Shown here: piece by piece, positions 22,001 to 34,215 of the stretch
Layout of the letters: each line of letters starts with the position of its first letter
Numbering within the stretch: position 1 is the first letter of the stretch
From: Dipteronia dyeriana
Lineage: Eukaryota > Streptophyta > Magnoliopsida > Sapindales > Sapindaceae
Direction of reading: 5' to 3'
DNA: 64,000 bases
NCBI GenBank assembly: GCA_032871835.1
Contig: CM065299.1
Coordinates: forward strand, 77,588,204 to 77,652,203
Notes under the pieces: model-generated
What the model was told of the DNA's origin: nothing
Database searches by the model: none
What the model saw: the letters and a program-made list of their open reading frames with translations, nothing else
Program-made: the position numbers and the translations under genes

Positions 22001-25000
22001 ATATTAAATTTCTTTCTTGAAGTGGATCTGTGATTATGTTCATGATTGCATAGGATTGCATACATGCATATTTCTGTGCATTCCGGGAATGCTTGCTCAT
22101 GTGTACCAATATCATCATAATATTCATATGATGTTTTTCAAGTAGATTTTTTTTTTTTTTTTTTTTTTTTTGATTGTTGATTTGTGATTCTTTAATGAAA
22201 GGAACTAACATGTGCTAACTTTTGATTTGTTTAATGCAGAAATTGGTAAGATGTGCATTAATTTATCTGCTATCAATATTTGGAATTCTTCATGTCTACA
22301 AAATGTCCTTTAACTTAATTTACATGCATTTTAGTATCAGAAAGCTGCAATTTTACTAAATAGCGTTTGAAACATTTGATGAGATTTGTGAACTTGTCTG
22401 TTTGGTACAGTCCACTTTTATCTTGATACAACCCACTTTCAAGTTTGATATGACATCTCAATTGGTTAATTACTCACTCCGGCTAATTTTCAATCTTTCC
22501 GGGTTGAATATTCTTAATGGTGTTCATTACAATATTTGTATCTGTAAACGTGGTTTGGTTGAATGTTGAGTTGTGTTTGGGATTAATCTAAGACTCTAAG
22601 TTCAAATATCCCTATTCAACTTAGTTTATTTTAGTTTCCATCAAACTTGACACTTTTGGAACCCCGTTTGCATATTGCAACTTTCACTTCCACTACGATG
22701 AAGTTTACTAATGCAAGCAGTGGTGTTAAAGTTTTCCTTGTTATTAGTCGTGGACATCTTGGGAGCAACTCCCTGTGGAAATATACAAACTATAGACAAT
22801 TTGGTCATGAAGTTCATCAATTGTATATGCTTGTGTTTTTCTGTATGAAACTGCTTCTGTACGTGTAGGCAAGTGATTCTTCCTTTTCACTTGTGTTGGA
22901 ATATAGAATGCTACCCAATCACTCAAGTAGGATACTAGTATAAGTGTATAACCTATTCATTAGGTCCTTCTGGTTTTTTGAGTGTTCTCTGTTTTTCTCA
23001 TTTTCTAAAGTAAATCATCATGTGACAATTTAAACAGGACCGAAGGGTACCAACATTGGCTTTCTATCATAAAGTTTTTGCATCGACTCTGTAGTTAACT
23101 GTATCCTTCTTTTATTATTGAGTATTGCATCATTCTTGGTGGTCTGTGATTCTGTGCATAATTCATGTGCTTTTCTTCATGTTAGGATCCACTGAAGAAA
23201 TCAAACTTATTTAATTGAGCTTGGCATGGTTGCAACAATAATGCTAGAACAATAAAAATATGCAAAAGTATTTTCTCTGTATTGGCTTGGAATTGCAACC
23301 ACTCTAAGATTAATATATGCTTCTCTTTCTTTGTCTTGTTTTAATTGTCAGATCCAAAAGGCACTTGGCTGCAAAAACAATCCTTTGTCTTATGATATTA
23401 CAGCTGCATGTAGTGGATTTCTGTTGGGTCTGGTCTCAGGTGCCAGTCACATTAGGGGTACAATTTTATTTTGTTAAAGAATCTTAAAATTATTATGCCT
23501 ATTATATACTTTCAATCTTATTTTATTATGTTTGATCTATTTACCATCCGAGTTATTCTTATCTTATGTTACCATATTTATCTAGGCTTATAAGCCTATA
23601 AATAGTCCCCTTATGTTTGTAATATGCAACCCAATATAATAAAATCCTCTTTATTTTACAATTTTGCTGTAGGAGAGGTTTCAGTTAAAACTTCCAAGAC
23701 TAATACAATTAAATCTCAACTCTTGTAATTGCAGGAACTGGATTTCGTAATGTTTTAGTGATTGGGGCTGATGCTCTTTCACGATTTGTTGATTGGACGG
23801 ATAGAGGATCCTGCATCCTTTTTGGGGATGCTGCGGGTGCTGTATTGTTGCAGGTAATCTTTAATTTGCTCTATCTAGACACAACAGTAGTTCGTTTGTT
23901 ATATTATATGAGTGCGATATTACCAAAAAAGAAGAATATGATTGAATAATGAAATTGAAGATGTTCTAATCTATTTCTTGGATGATGTGCAATCCAAACG
24001 TTAGATACCTTTGCCTTGTAGTACTCTAAAGAAATTCAACAAAGGAAGATGATAAGACTTAATACGTACCATGATTTGCTTATGGATCTAGCATTTTCTT
24101 TCTTCAGTAGCTCTTTGGTTGCATGGGAATGATAAGAGAGTTAAGACTATCTGCATTTCAGTATATTATTTGAAAACAAACACTTCCTTACTGAGTCTTG
24201 TTTATCTATCCTGAAATGTGGGGATTAGATGTATGATGTATCTAATTCCTGGATACGCATCAACTCTTATTATCAAATTGTATGTAACATACTGTCCTAC
24301 TATCTGCTGGCAAACTAAGAAGAATCTGTGTGAGAAAATTTTCTTCAACTATGCATTGTTTCTTTAGTTCCCGATTCTTGACAACAGCTGATCAAGGCAT
24401 CTCCTATATCGTCTTGAATGCAATGTTCTTATTTTGTTAAGTTACTAATAAAATTAATCAAGCTGTTAATTACTGTTTGTTTGTTTTTTTATTACTCCTT
24501 TATATTGTGCAATTTCTGATATAAAGTACGTGGATAAAATATAGTTAATTGCTTTTTCTCCACGATAGATATTCATTTCATTCGGAAAAATAAATGATAT
24601 TCTGCAGGCCTGTGACAGTGAGGAGGATGGATTATTTAGTTTTGACGTGCATAGTGATGGTGAAGGCGGAAGGTATGTGCATTTCATTTTCTATGAACAA
24701 ACTCTTTTTCTCTGGGAGGAAGGTGACTGAACTGCGATCCTCCTTATTCCAGACATCTAAATGCCGGAATTAGAGGAAATGAAAACAAACATGTGCTGGG
24801 TTCTAATGGTTCAGTGTTGTTCCCTCCACAAAGGTCATCTTATTCATGTATTCATATGAATGGCAAAGAAGTCTTCCGCTTTGCTGTGCGCGTTGTGCCA
24901 CAGTCAATTGAATCTGCCATGGTAAAAGCTGGTCTCACCATGTCTAGCATTGATTGGTTACTGCTTCATCAGGTATGGGATCCACAGTCTACAATTTGTT

Positions 25001-25839
25001 AAGTATACATTTTGGTTTTGATTTGTATTAACCTTCTTATCACTCACTCGACCATAGGGTTCCACTGCAACAGTTAGTCAGTCAGATGAGGTCTGTTTTT
25101 GCTGTCTACATATATGATTTTACACCCATGATCTTGAACTTGAGTGTATAACCCTTGAAAAGGACATTTAAGTAATCAAATCAGGAAGAACCAAGAGTAA
25201 TTTGTTGTATGAGGTGGTCTAGGCTTTTCTTTCGTTTGAATTGTAGGCATTAGAAGCTTTTGAAGCAACTTAGCCAGAGGATTTCTAGTTCAGCATCTGT
25301 GTGGCTCCCATGGTGAAACATAAAATATCCAATTGGACCAGTTCAGCCTCGTGAATCAATATTTGTCTTAAAATGTAATAAGCGGATTGTATCCACATCG
25401 TAATTGAATTGCTCATATAGGTAATCTGATTGACTGATTTAAAAGAGAAAAGAGTGCAGAAAATTGGAAGCTCGCCAGAAAGTATAAGTTCTTGGAAGTA
25501 ACTCTTAAGATTTGTCCTTGACATGGAAGACTGTGTACATACATGCATCACTTGTGATAAGATACTAACAGAGACCTTGTTAAAGAAAACAATAAACAAA
25601 AAGGTTGATAAATGCAGGCAAATCAAAGGATCATAGATGCAGTTGCAACACGTTTAGAAATCCCATCAGAACGGGTTATATCAAATTTGGCAAATTATGG
25701 TAACACAAGCGCTGCATCCATTCCCTTGGCATTGGATGAAGCTGTTCGGAGTGGGAGGGTGAAGTTAGGTGATACTATCGCCGCAGCAGGTTTTGGTGCT
25801 GGTCTAACCTGGGGTTCTGCTATTCTTAGATGGGGATGA
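19057..25839 (+). CDS. KASIII: 3-oxoacyl-[acyl-carrier-protein] synthase III, chloroplastic
   Basis: Exons: 19057-19241, 21198-21346, 21808-21944, 23352-23457, 23735-23853, 24608-24672, 24753-24972, 25618-25839. All introns are GT-AG, the frame is kept throughout, and the product is 400 aa, the usual plant KASIII length. KASIII condenses acetyl-CoA with malonyl-ACP, the first step of type II fatty acid synthesis in the plastid stroma. Residues 1 to about 62 are Ser/Arg-rich and poor in acids, as in a transit peptide. The catalytic triad is Cys177 (DITAACSGF, exon 4), His326 (LLLHQANQRI, split by the last intron) and Asn356 ([11 protein letters not shown]). Other signatures are [15 protein letters not shown] and [14 protein letters not shown]. 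Introns 1 and 3 are large (1956 and 1407 bp). No defect seen. Confidence 0.96.
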
Positions 25840-26359
25840 GTCATAAAGAAGAGGAAGGAAAATTTGTTATAGAGGGCAGTTTTCTCAATTCTTGCTTCCG
25901 ATAACATATGTATTACCGATGACTGGGGAGGTTGCAATCGCATAACTCCGTCAGCCCCCTTTTGTTTATTTGCATATTTTGTTGCTTCACATTTGTGGCA
26001 CTCCCTAATAAACTTTATTCTTTTTCTTCTTCAGTCGTAAAACTTACATTATTTCCATCTTTGTGGGATATCAATAATGGCAGTAGTGTTTACATAGCCC
26101 ATAGTACAAACAATTGGTAAGACAATTGTCCAATTTTGGTTTTCATTCAAGCTGTGATGAATTATTCTCCCAGACATTACACAAGCAATGGTACACAAAG
26201 CTGATAGTTTATTATCTGAAACTGAATCAAATACATAAATGATCCCTTTTTCATCAGCATATTTGCAGACAACATATGAGGACTAAAAGCTAGCTAAAAA
26301 GAAGAGCAAGTAATGAATACTAACTAATTAGAAGAAGAAAAAGAGTGACAGGAGAGAGG
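25840..26359. other. Convergent intergenic region between KASIII and the GT47 gene
   Basis: AATAAA near 26006 on the plus strand suits the KASIII poly(A) signal. TTTATT at 26208-26213 is AATAAA on the minus strand, suiting the GT47 gene. No ORF or repeat is evident. Confidence 0.5.
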
Positions 26360-27658
26360 TCATTGAACTGACATATCTTGGAGCCTAGAACTGATTCTCT
26401 CTAAAGTTGCATCAATGGCAATATCAAAAGCATCCTTGGTGGTCTTCAATCCCAGAGTACTTCCATGCCTTCTATACATGAGTCTAGGCATCAATTCAAT
26501 GACTTTATCCCTCATCTTTCTCACCTTAGCATCTGGTATACTCTGCAACACATCAACAATTTTCATCTCTTTAAACACCACATCTTCCTTGGGTATAAAC
26601 ACTGAAAACTCGTCGTACAACTCGGGAGGCAAATGCCATCCATACTGTGATATAGCAGACTGTTCCTCGAAGAAAACAGGTATGCAACCAGCTATAATGG
26701 CATCAAAAGTCGATCTCCTAGTCGGCGTATCCCCCGGGGGCTGCAAACAGAAATTAGCTTGCAACATAGGCTTCATATACCTAATGGGGTCATGCTCACA
26801 TATCCCATTAGAACAATCAACAAAATAACAAATCTGTTGATGATCAGTTGTGTTGTATTCACATTCATTCCTGATACTCCTCCTGATATTGGGTGTAGCA
26901 GCAATCCCACCTCCTCCTGCAAACAACATCAATGTACTCCGTCTTGATCGCCTGACCCTTTTCAGCCAAGACTCCAAAAGATGCAAAGTGGACGGATGGA
27001 AACTGGTGGGATAAGGCACAGCTTGTTCTTGCCAAGACCAAGCCCTTGCCTCTAGCACCAATGCAGTCACATTGTAAAACTCCGGGAGCTCGAGAAACGA
27101 TGTACCCCATAGCGGAGGATCAATATTCAATGGCTGTGAAAAATCCCAAGCCGGTCTAGCCATCACCAAGAAATGATCATTGCCCATATATCGATCCCAT
27201 ATCTCAGCCGCATCGCTGCGCAGATAACTGTACAATTCAAGACCATGTTCACTGCTGGAGTTGATTTCAGGCCCGTACAAGTATTTTAAGGCATCAAGAG
27301 CTGCATAATAAGGCAGGTAAATTGCGTTTGCGAGGTTGGGATCTTGAGTCAAACAAGGGTATTCAAGCATTCTACGATGGAAGACAAGCTCAAGCAAGAA
27401 GGGATCAGTACGGTACCAGCTATGAGAGTGGTTGTGGGTTTTGGGTCCTAGACCGTGGTTAAGTAAATAAGGACAGAAATCGTCATATATATGATATTCG
27501 GAACAATTTGTCAGTAGATCCAGATTGAACCTTGATGGTAGCCGTATGATGTGGATCCAACGGTTGCTGCAGTCTGATTCATACGAAAATCCTGATTCGA
27601 TCAGGATCATGAGGAAGAAGAAGATGATGAAAGCGGCCATTCCAGATTTGCAGACCAT
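26360..27658 (-). CDS. GT47 exostosin-family protein, xyloglucan galactosyltransferase-like (MUR3 clade)
   Basis: Intronless, 432 aa, ATG at 27658. Residues about 7-25 (MAAFIIFFFLMILIESGF) form the short N-terminal signal anchor of a Golgi type II membrane protein. The exostosin domain follows: YDDFCPYLLNHGLG, WYRTDPFLLELVFHRRM, NAIYLPYYAALD, FLVMARPAWDF. The nucleotide-sugar-binding motif is ANFCLQPPGDTPTRRSTFDA with IIAGCIPVFF, and the C-terminus has GWHLPPELYDEFSVFIP. Arabidopsis relatives (MUR3, XLT2 and the GT11-GT20 set) add galactose or galacturonic acid to xyloglucan side chains in the Golgi. Which sugar and position are served here cannot be read from sequence; GT19-like is my best guess. 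It is head-to-head with the INP1-like gene and tail-to-tail with KASIII. Confidence 0.9.
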   Translation of the reverse strand: MVCKSGMAAFIIFFFLMILIESGFSYESDCSNRWIHIIRLPSRFNLDLLTNCSEYHIYDDFCPYLLNHGLGPKTHNHSHSWYRTDPFLLELVFHRRMLEYPCLTQDPNLANAIYLPYYAALDALKYLYGPEINSSSEHGLELYSYLRSDAAEIWDRYMGNDHFLVMARPAWDFSQPLNIDPPLWGTSFLELPEFYNVTALVLEARAWSWQEQAVPYPTSFHPSTLHLLESWLKRVRRSRRSTLMLFAGGGGIAATPNIRRSIRNECEYNTTDHQQICYFVDCSNGICEHDPIRYMKPMLQANFCLQPPGDTPTRRSTFDAIIAGCIPVFFEEQSAISQYGWHLPPELYDEFSVFIPKEDVVFKEMKIVDVLQSIPDAKVRKMRDKVIELMPRLMYRRHGSTLGLKTTKDAFDIAIDATLERISSRLQDMSVQ

Positions 27659-27890
27659 AAGGAGAGATTTGGATCTAGATTGTTTTGGTCATTTGACAAT
27701 CAAGTAGAGATGTTCTGTTGATAATACAACTGTAACATAGAATTCGAACAGATCCACGTTTGTCGGTGAGTCCCAATGTATGCGGCGGCGTTTTCTAACC
27801 CACCCAGGCCCATAAATAAATAAAAGGCCCATTAAACAAACCATCTTCTTCTTCGGGCTTTTTTTAATCATCTTCAGACTCGGAGCAAAA
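27659..27890. promoter_or_regulatory. 232-bp divergent promoter between the GT47 and INP1-like genes
   Basis: The start codons are 232 bp apart on opposite strands, so both promoters and leaders must share this segment or overlap the neighbouring coding region. I see no confident TATA box. CTTCTTC-type tracts occur on the INP1-like side. Confidence 0.6.
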
Positions 27891-28682
27891 ATGCCCAAGC
27901 CTTTCCCTTCTCTCTTCTTCTCTCGCAAGAAAGCACCACAACCACCGCAACCTGTAGCCTTCAGAGAATACTATACCAACTGGTTCAACACGCTCAACGA
28001 CACTCTCCTTCCTCTGATTAACCAATCTCTCTATTCGTCTTCTTCGCCGCCGGCTCTTCTCTGCTCCCACGTCGATCTCCTCCTCCAACACTTGCTTTCC
28101 TACTACGACACTCTAGACCTTGTCGCCACCCAAGACCACCTCCCTCAGCTTCTCTTCCCTTCTTGGCGTAACTCTCTTGAAATGCCCTTTCTTTTTCTTG
28201 GTGACCTCCACCCTTATCTCTTCACCAATCTTCTCCGGTCATTTCTCGACCAAGAAGACTCTGACGAAGAAGAGGAAGAAGACGACGACTCTGATGACTT
28301 TCTGGATAGACCGTGGCAAGTAGAGATGGCATGGAAGAATGTACCCAAGAGCTTGATGGCACGTGTCGAGCAGATAGAGTGTGGGTTGAGGCTGATGGTT
28401 CCTGCATTGACGGACAGGATCAAGAAGGTGCAGGGTTGTTTTGTGGGGGGGATTGCAGAGGATTGGGTGGGTTTTTGCTGTGAGGGTGAGGGTAAAAGAG
28501 GAGTCAAAGCTGTGATTGAAGAGGCAATGAAGGAGGAAATGGAGGAGATGGTCACTGTTTTCGTGGATGCTAATAGATTGAGGAAGAGTGTCATCACTGA
28601 GATTGTTGGTGTCTTGACTCGTTATCAAGCTGCTCTGTTTCTTAAAGGTTTGGCCCAATTTCTTGTTGGGTTTGATTGCTGA
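27891..28682 (+). CDS. INP1: DOG1-domain protein, INAPERTURATE POLLEN1 (INP1)-like
   Basis: Intronless, 263 aa. The N-terminal half has the DOG1-type pattern (FREYYTNWFNTLNDTLLPLI, LLLQHLLSYYDTLD, PFLFLGDLHPYLFTNLLRSF). A strongly acidic tract follows at residues about 120-138 (Asp/Glu/Ser). The C-terminal half is helical (PWQVEMAWKN, VEQIECGLRLMVPALTDRI, LTRYQAALFLKGLAQFL). In Arabidopsis, INP1 (At4g22600 as I recall) marks plasma-membrane sites where pollen apertures form, and a GT47 gene (At4g22580) lies close by, so the linkage here supports orthology. Length is near the family norm and there is no frame damage. The alternative is another member of the DOG1 family, which also includes TGA bZIP factors, but there is no bZIP here. 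Confidence 0.75.
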   Translation: MPKPFPSLFFSRKKAPQPPQPVAFREYYTNWFNTLNDTLLPLINQSLYSSSSPPALLCSHVDLLLQHLLSYYDTLDLVATQDHLPQLLFPSWRNSLEMPFLFLGDLHPYLFTNLLRSFLDQEDSDEEEEEDDDSDDFLDRPWQVEMAWKNVPKSLMARVEQIECGLRLMVPALTDRIKKVQGCFVGGIAEDWVGFCCEGEGKRGVKAVIEEAMKEEMEEMVTVFVDANRLRKSVITEIVGVLTRYQAALFLKGLAQFLVGFDC

Positions 28683-28743
28683 ATTCAAATGGACCAACAA
28701 TTTCGCTATCACCGGAGTGTTTCATCTTGGCTTTTGATTCCCC

Positions 28744-28749
28744 AATAAA
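28744..28749 (+). terminator. Likely poly(A) signal of the INP1-like gene
   Basis: AATAAA lies 62 bp after the stop codon. Confidence 0.4.
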
Positions 28750-29169
28750 TATGGATATGCAGATCAAGCCCGTCTCTTGCAAGATATATAACAATTCAGA
28801 GAATTATTTCATAGCATTTTTATCAATCTTTGATTGTTGTAGATTAGATCAGTGGAGATAGGTTCATGACTTCATGTACAACAGTAGAAGAGTCTTTTAA
28901 GCAATAGAAGCATTAATTACAGAATCCAGCTGATGAAACAACAGGTAGAAGCAGGAAAAATATTAAATTTAGCCTCTCAAGGCGCTGCTTTAGAATTTAG
29001 AGGGTTCATTCCAAAGACAAGTCTATGATCTGTTTGTAGTTGATTAGAAAATATATGTATATATTTTCTAGAATCATAACAAAACTAATCACCTCAACCT
29101 AATTAGTAGTGTTACTATATAATTGTTGCTGATGTTGCTGTCACCTTAAAAGCTTGGAAACTAACTACA

Positions 29170-29893
29170 GCCCAGTTTGGTATTGCTGTGATGTGGGGAG
29201 AAGTGCTTTTGAAATTGTTGTGGAAAGAATCAGCCGAGTGTTTGGTAAGCTGATTTTCAAAAGTACTGTGAGAACTAAAAGTAATTTCAATGTGTTTAAT
29301 AAACCGAAATAAAAAGTGTTGTGAGCGTGTAAAATTACTAAAAATACATAGACATCTAAATGGTACTAATGTGCTATACTTTACATTTTTCTTGTTTATT
29401 TGTGTTTAGTGTTAAGTGTTATATAATTATGGTATTTTATTGAATTAATTAGCCATATTTTTTATTCTATTTTATTTAATTAATTAGTCAAATTTCTTTA
29501 TTTTTTTATTTTTTTATTTTATTCTACTTTATTTTTTAATTTCATTTCTATTCTACTTTATTGAATTAATTATCCCAATTTTTTTATACAGTTATGACAA
29601 CATTTTTTTTTTGTACAAAAATATAAGTCCAATTTTTTTTTTTTGTTAAATTTCATTAAAGGTAAGAACAAAGTTGGAAAGTTAGTAAAATTTCATTTAA
29701 TATCATTGTAGCGCGTTTTCTAAAAGTAGAAGCCAAAATCCAAAAGCATGTATTTGTAGCTTCTTAAAAACTCAGTTGGGAGAAGCTAAAAGTGACCAAA
29801 AGCACTTCCCAACGATTTTACCAAACACCCTGTCTTAGGTCCAGAATCACTTTTGACCCCAAAAACAGTTGGGAAAGCAATACCAAACTGGGC
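29170..29893. mobile_element. 724-bp non-autonomous TIR element (MITE-like)
   Basis: The terminal inverted repeats are perfect: GCCCAGTTTGGTATTGCT at 29170-29187 and its complement at 29876-29893. Subterminal inverted blocks (GGGAGAAGTGCTTTTG near 29197, CAAAAGCACTTCCCAA near 29798) extend the pairing. Flanks CTACA and CTGCA could be a 5-bp target duplication with one change. The interior is AT-rich and non-coding. Superfamily not assigned. Confidence 0.85.
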
Positions 29894-30112
29894 CTGCAGA
29901 TGTATAACCGGGGAATAGTTTAGTATTTCTTATCCACCCATGAATCAATCTGACAATTAAAAATTTTGTATTAAAGCACTCATCTGTTTCCTGGTACTCT
30001 TATTATTTGTCTGCTGTCTGCAAAACCATCTTCCCGCACTATCCCAGTTGCAATTTACTAACAATTCGAGTGTGTGGATCAGATTGTTAATTATTATTAG
30101 CATGGCTTGCAT

Positions 30113-31600
30113 GGGGCCGGCCCAGACATTTGTAGAGCTTGTGGCGAAAATATAAAAAAATAGGAAAAATAGACCCAGACATGTCAAATAAATAATAAGG
30201 TATTAGTATAAAATGAGTCTCATGGTTTTTTTTAATATATTCAACACATCCTAAAAAAAGAGCGATGATATTTAAACAATGATATTTAAACACTGAAACA
30301 CCGTATATACACTTCTATTTGAATGCCTTATTAATTTTTTTTAAAGATAAAATTTTATAAATACACTTCACATATTACCAAATATGTCATTTCTTTTATT
30401 TATTTTAAATATTATAAAATCAACACCTTTTAATGTCAACCGTTAGATTAATCCAAGAGTTGTCATTAAATGACTTATTTTTTTTTCTTATTTTGCATAA
30501 AACACAATAAAAAGGAAAATTTAGTTAATAATAATACATAATGAGAGCTGGAAGAGTAGAGAGAGATGTTGGTGGCTGGAAATACAGACAAAAAATGGAT
30601 GTCTGAAGAAAAAAAAAACATAATCAAAATTTCATTTGGACTGTTTTGGTCATGGCCCGATTTTCCTTTGTTTATTTTAAGAGTGTCGATATTAGCACCC
30701 CTCAAAAACTGTATGTACACCCCTTTCGTAAGTACATCCCAAAAATATTTTGAAAATCGATGTTTCGTAAATAAACCTCACTTAATGTCAAAAATACCCG
30801 TTCTTTAATTTTATTATATTATATTTTACTAGCACACCCCACTATTAACTCGTGTAAAAACATTTTGTCACTAAAAATTGTTTGAATTTTATAAATTTTT
30901 AAAAACTTTATCATTGTGTTAAAACTTTTTTTTTTTTTAATTCTTTCATTTTTTTCAAGTTCAAAATTCTCCAATTCCACCGTATTAAAAAACTACTAGC
31001 TCTTAACACACAACAATATATCTTAATTCCATTGTTCTTAAGAAAGTTTATTGTTTTTTTTTTACAATAAAAAGTTTATTTTTTATATTGATTTTTGTTT
31101 CACTCAATTATAACAGTAAATTGTTGGTCAACTCAATCAATTTATTTTCCTTAAAGGAAATTGAAATTAATGTTTAAAATAGAAGTTAGGGTTTGATAAA
31201 ATAGAAATGTTTTTATTATTATACCAAACAATTAATAGTAAACTTTCTTTTTCTTTTATTCAAATGATTGATATAAAACCAATTAGTAATTATTGGTATG
31301 TACTTACAAACCATTTAATCATTTAAGTAATTTTATTCAAGGGTAATATTGAATTTTTAAAAGTATATAAAATTGGGATGTACATATAATTTTTAAAAGG
31401 TGTAAATATTTTGACGTCTATTTTCATTTTTAAATTTTTTTAATATGGGTCTTTTACTGATACTCATAATAAATATCTAGATCCTTTATAATATAATATA
31501 AAACAAAAAATGCTTCTGAACATTAATCATATATACATCGGCTCTTTAAAAAAGGGGCCCGGGCGGCCGCCCCTCTAGCAAAGAAACCGGGCCGGACCTG
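30113..31600. mobile_element. Possible hAT-like non-autonomous element with GC-rich ends
   Basis: The left end GGGGCCGGCCCAGACATTTG and the right end (CCCGGGCGGCCGCCCC near 31558, CCGGGCCGGACCTG ending at 31600) are GC islands in AT-rich DNA. They form an imperfect inverted pair around GGCCGGCCC. This arrangement recalls a common plant family of GGGCCGGCCC-ended elements. Flanks share TGCAT but I found no clean 8-bp duplication. The inner element at 30683-31418 interrupts it. Confidence 0.45.
30683..31418. mobile_element. MITE-like element nested in the GC-ended element
   Basis: The left arm (GTGTCGATATTAGCACCCCT, then CAAAAACTGTATGTACACCCC) pairs with the complement of the right arm (GGGATGTACATATAATTTTT, AAAAGGTGTAAATATTTTGACG). 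The arms match imperfectly over about 40 bp. The interior is AT-rich without ORFs. Confidence 0.6.
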
Positions 31601-34215
31601 CTGCATGCACTTCTGAGCCAAAATAACAGATATGTACCTGGAAATTTTGCTTGTCTGGTGTGCTTGAATGACCTGTCTTCGATGCTAATTCAGCTTTACC
31701 TGACTACTACTGTATATCATGAGTGAAACCTGAACCTACAGTGTCCGTCAATCTTAAGATTACCGCACTCTTAGCTTAAATACTGTACACTTCACATCCA
31801 CTTCAAGTGGTGCAGTTTTCAAGTCGGTAAATGTGTGGGAGGTTGTGAGAGTAGATATTCTAATCACGTATACATGAGCGATTGATTTTGTTAGATCCAA
31901 GCGAACCTTAATCCATTTGATATCACATTTCAAAAAACAAAAAATAAAGTTTTAATATGTTATCCTTTTGACAGACAGTTTAATGTAGAGATGGAAAAAA
32001 GCAGTGTATTTTATTTCTTATCAATATGTTAATCAACAGAATCAAGCGACCTCATCTTCTTGCATTGCATTTCTCAGCCACGGATAATGGTAGGTATCAA
32101 ATATTTTTATTTATCATTTATATTCCAACTTAATGTGGTAGACTGGCAGCTGCCATATTATCATATAATTATATTTTATTTTATTTTTTATTTTTAAATT
32201 AAAATATTATATTTAAAAAATATAAATTATTATTTTTTTAATTCAATTCATTTGGTACGATGATATGACGGTCAATAAAAAAAATATCATATCAACTGCT
32301 ACATTAAATTGGATATAAATAATAAACAAAAGTATGAATATATCCTATTATTCATATTCATTGTTGCGATTTGTACCGGCTAATTCAGAAGCTGCCTTCT
32401 CCTAATTAACAGTTTTCACGCAAAAGACAAAACAAGTGCTTTAATTTTCCCTTTCGTGCAACTTGCCTGTGTAATCAGAGGACCGATAATTTTGTTTAAA
32501 TGTACGGAACATGGCCATCTTGTTAAATAACGGTGAGATCCGTTTTTTATTTAAATTTTGAAATCTAACATTAAATGGTCAGGTCTATTAGGATCTATCA
32601 AAATCAAACATTATTATGAGTATATATGGTCCTGAATGTAACTCTCACACTTTAAATTGATCTTTTTATTTTTTTTAATTTAATAGATAAATGTGAGACT
32701 CGAATATTTATCAATATTATGATAAAAAGGGTGTCAAACTACTTTACTAACAATCAATATTGTTACGTGTATCTATTTGTTTCTACTAACATTAATATTT
32801 TAAGATACAAATCATAAAGTAGTGTATCGATTAATAAATTTACATGGTAGTTATAAAAATCCAAATTAATAAAACCATAATCGCAACAATAATGTGGATC
32901 CTCCATGCTTCACTTTCAATAACTCACACATGAAACCTAGCTAACTCCTTATAAATTATATAAATTAGCATCCTACCTAGCTAATTACCCTCTTCCCCAA
33001 AATCCAAAACCCAAAAGCTTAGAACATGTTTCACGAAAGCATCAAGTCAAATATTAAGTGGGTACTCGTCGATTGATAAGACAATATTACCAAAATTTTG
33101 TCACATGGTCATATGACAAAGCCACCAATTGGCCGACAGCAATAGATGTTAAATCAAATAATTGATTTGAAAATTGTCATTAGCAATTAGCAAAGCTAGC
33201 TAGAAAACCACCTTGTTTATAATCAAGTAAGTTTAAAGGTCGCTTGTATTGTATTTATGCATAGCTTATATATAATTATAAAGAGCTTCTTTTTATGAAC
33301 TCGTGCATGCACTTCAAATGATTAAAAAAAAAAAAAGACACTAAACTTGATAGTCTAGTAGGGTCGACAAATATTAACTCCACATCTTTGTGACAACTGA
33401 CAAGCACATATTGTATGCGTCTAGTTACGATTGGACCCCATTGATTATATATATATGTAAAATATTTTTACAGATTTCTTGTATTTTATTTATTATTTCT
33501 CAAAATAAATATCTACTAATTTGAAATTAATGACAAAGACGTGCAATGCAGGTAGGATCTAGAGTTTTTTTTTTCCATAGAATCACAATGATGCTAATGA
33601 GAAGGGGTTGTGGGAAGGAACTTAAAAAGAACTTGAATTACATTAAAAAGTGGTGTGATTTGAATAATTAAACCAAATCAACCAATCAAAATGTGTGGTC
33701 AATAATGACGAAATGTTAGCAATACCGAATTGTTGGGCACCGCCTATTCTACGATCATACAAGTCTAGGTTTTTATAATCATTATAATAAAATTAAAATT
33801 GAGATCAAACGGAGTATAACTCAAACTCTTTTTTTTTTTTCTCTTGTTTAGTGGGAGGGGATTTGAAATTTCTCTAATGATGCTAATGACAAGTTCTTAC
33901 AACCTATAGTACTAGCTTTTGACAAATACCTACATAATATTATTATATGGCAATAATAAAATGTGGGTCTCAAATGACATTTGGTACCAATATATTACGG
34001 AGAGATTGCTAACCAGATTGCTACATCCAAAAATCTTTTAATAATAAAATAAAAAAAAGTAGGCAAGAGAATAGTCATGGTTAGATCGGAAGGACATAAT
34101 TTCAAGTACAAGTTTTCAACTTAAACTTACAGAAAGAAAATACTGTATATTATATATTTATTGTTTTGACCTTCAACAAATTGATTTTGATACCTAATAA
34201 AGTAAATAAAAAGTG
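31601..34215. other. AT-rich stretch without recognised genes
   Basis: Apart from the MITE at 32102-32334 I see no ORF of interest, no RNA gene and no clear repeat. Many short homopolymer runs occur. Confidence 0.5.
32102..32334. mobile_element. About 230-bp MITE, near-complete hairpin
   Basis: The left arm (TTTATTTATCATTTATATTC, CAACTTAATGTGGTAG) pairs with the complement of the right arm (CTGCTACATTAAATTGGATA, TAAATAATAAACAAA). Pairing continues inward (CATATTATCATAT against ATATCATAT). Length and AT content fit a MITE. Target duplication not resolved. Confidence 0.7.

Noticed and set aside
22140..22170. Long T-run in KASIII intron 3 as a possible retroposon poly-A tail
   Set aside because: No flanking duplication or element body found; taken as a homopolymer in an intron.
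28214..28712. Long minus-strand frames opposite the INP1-like gene
   Set aside because: Shadows of the plus-strand gene; Ser-rich from the acidic tract.
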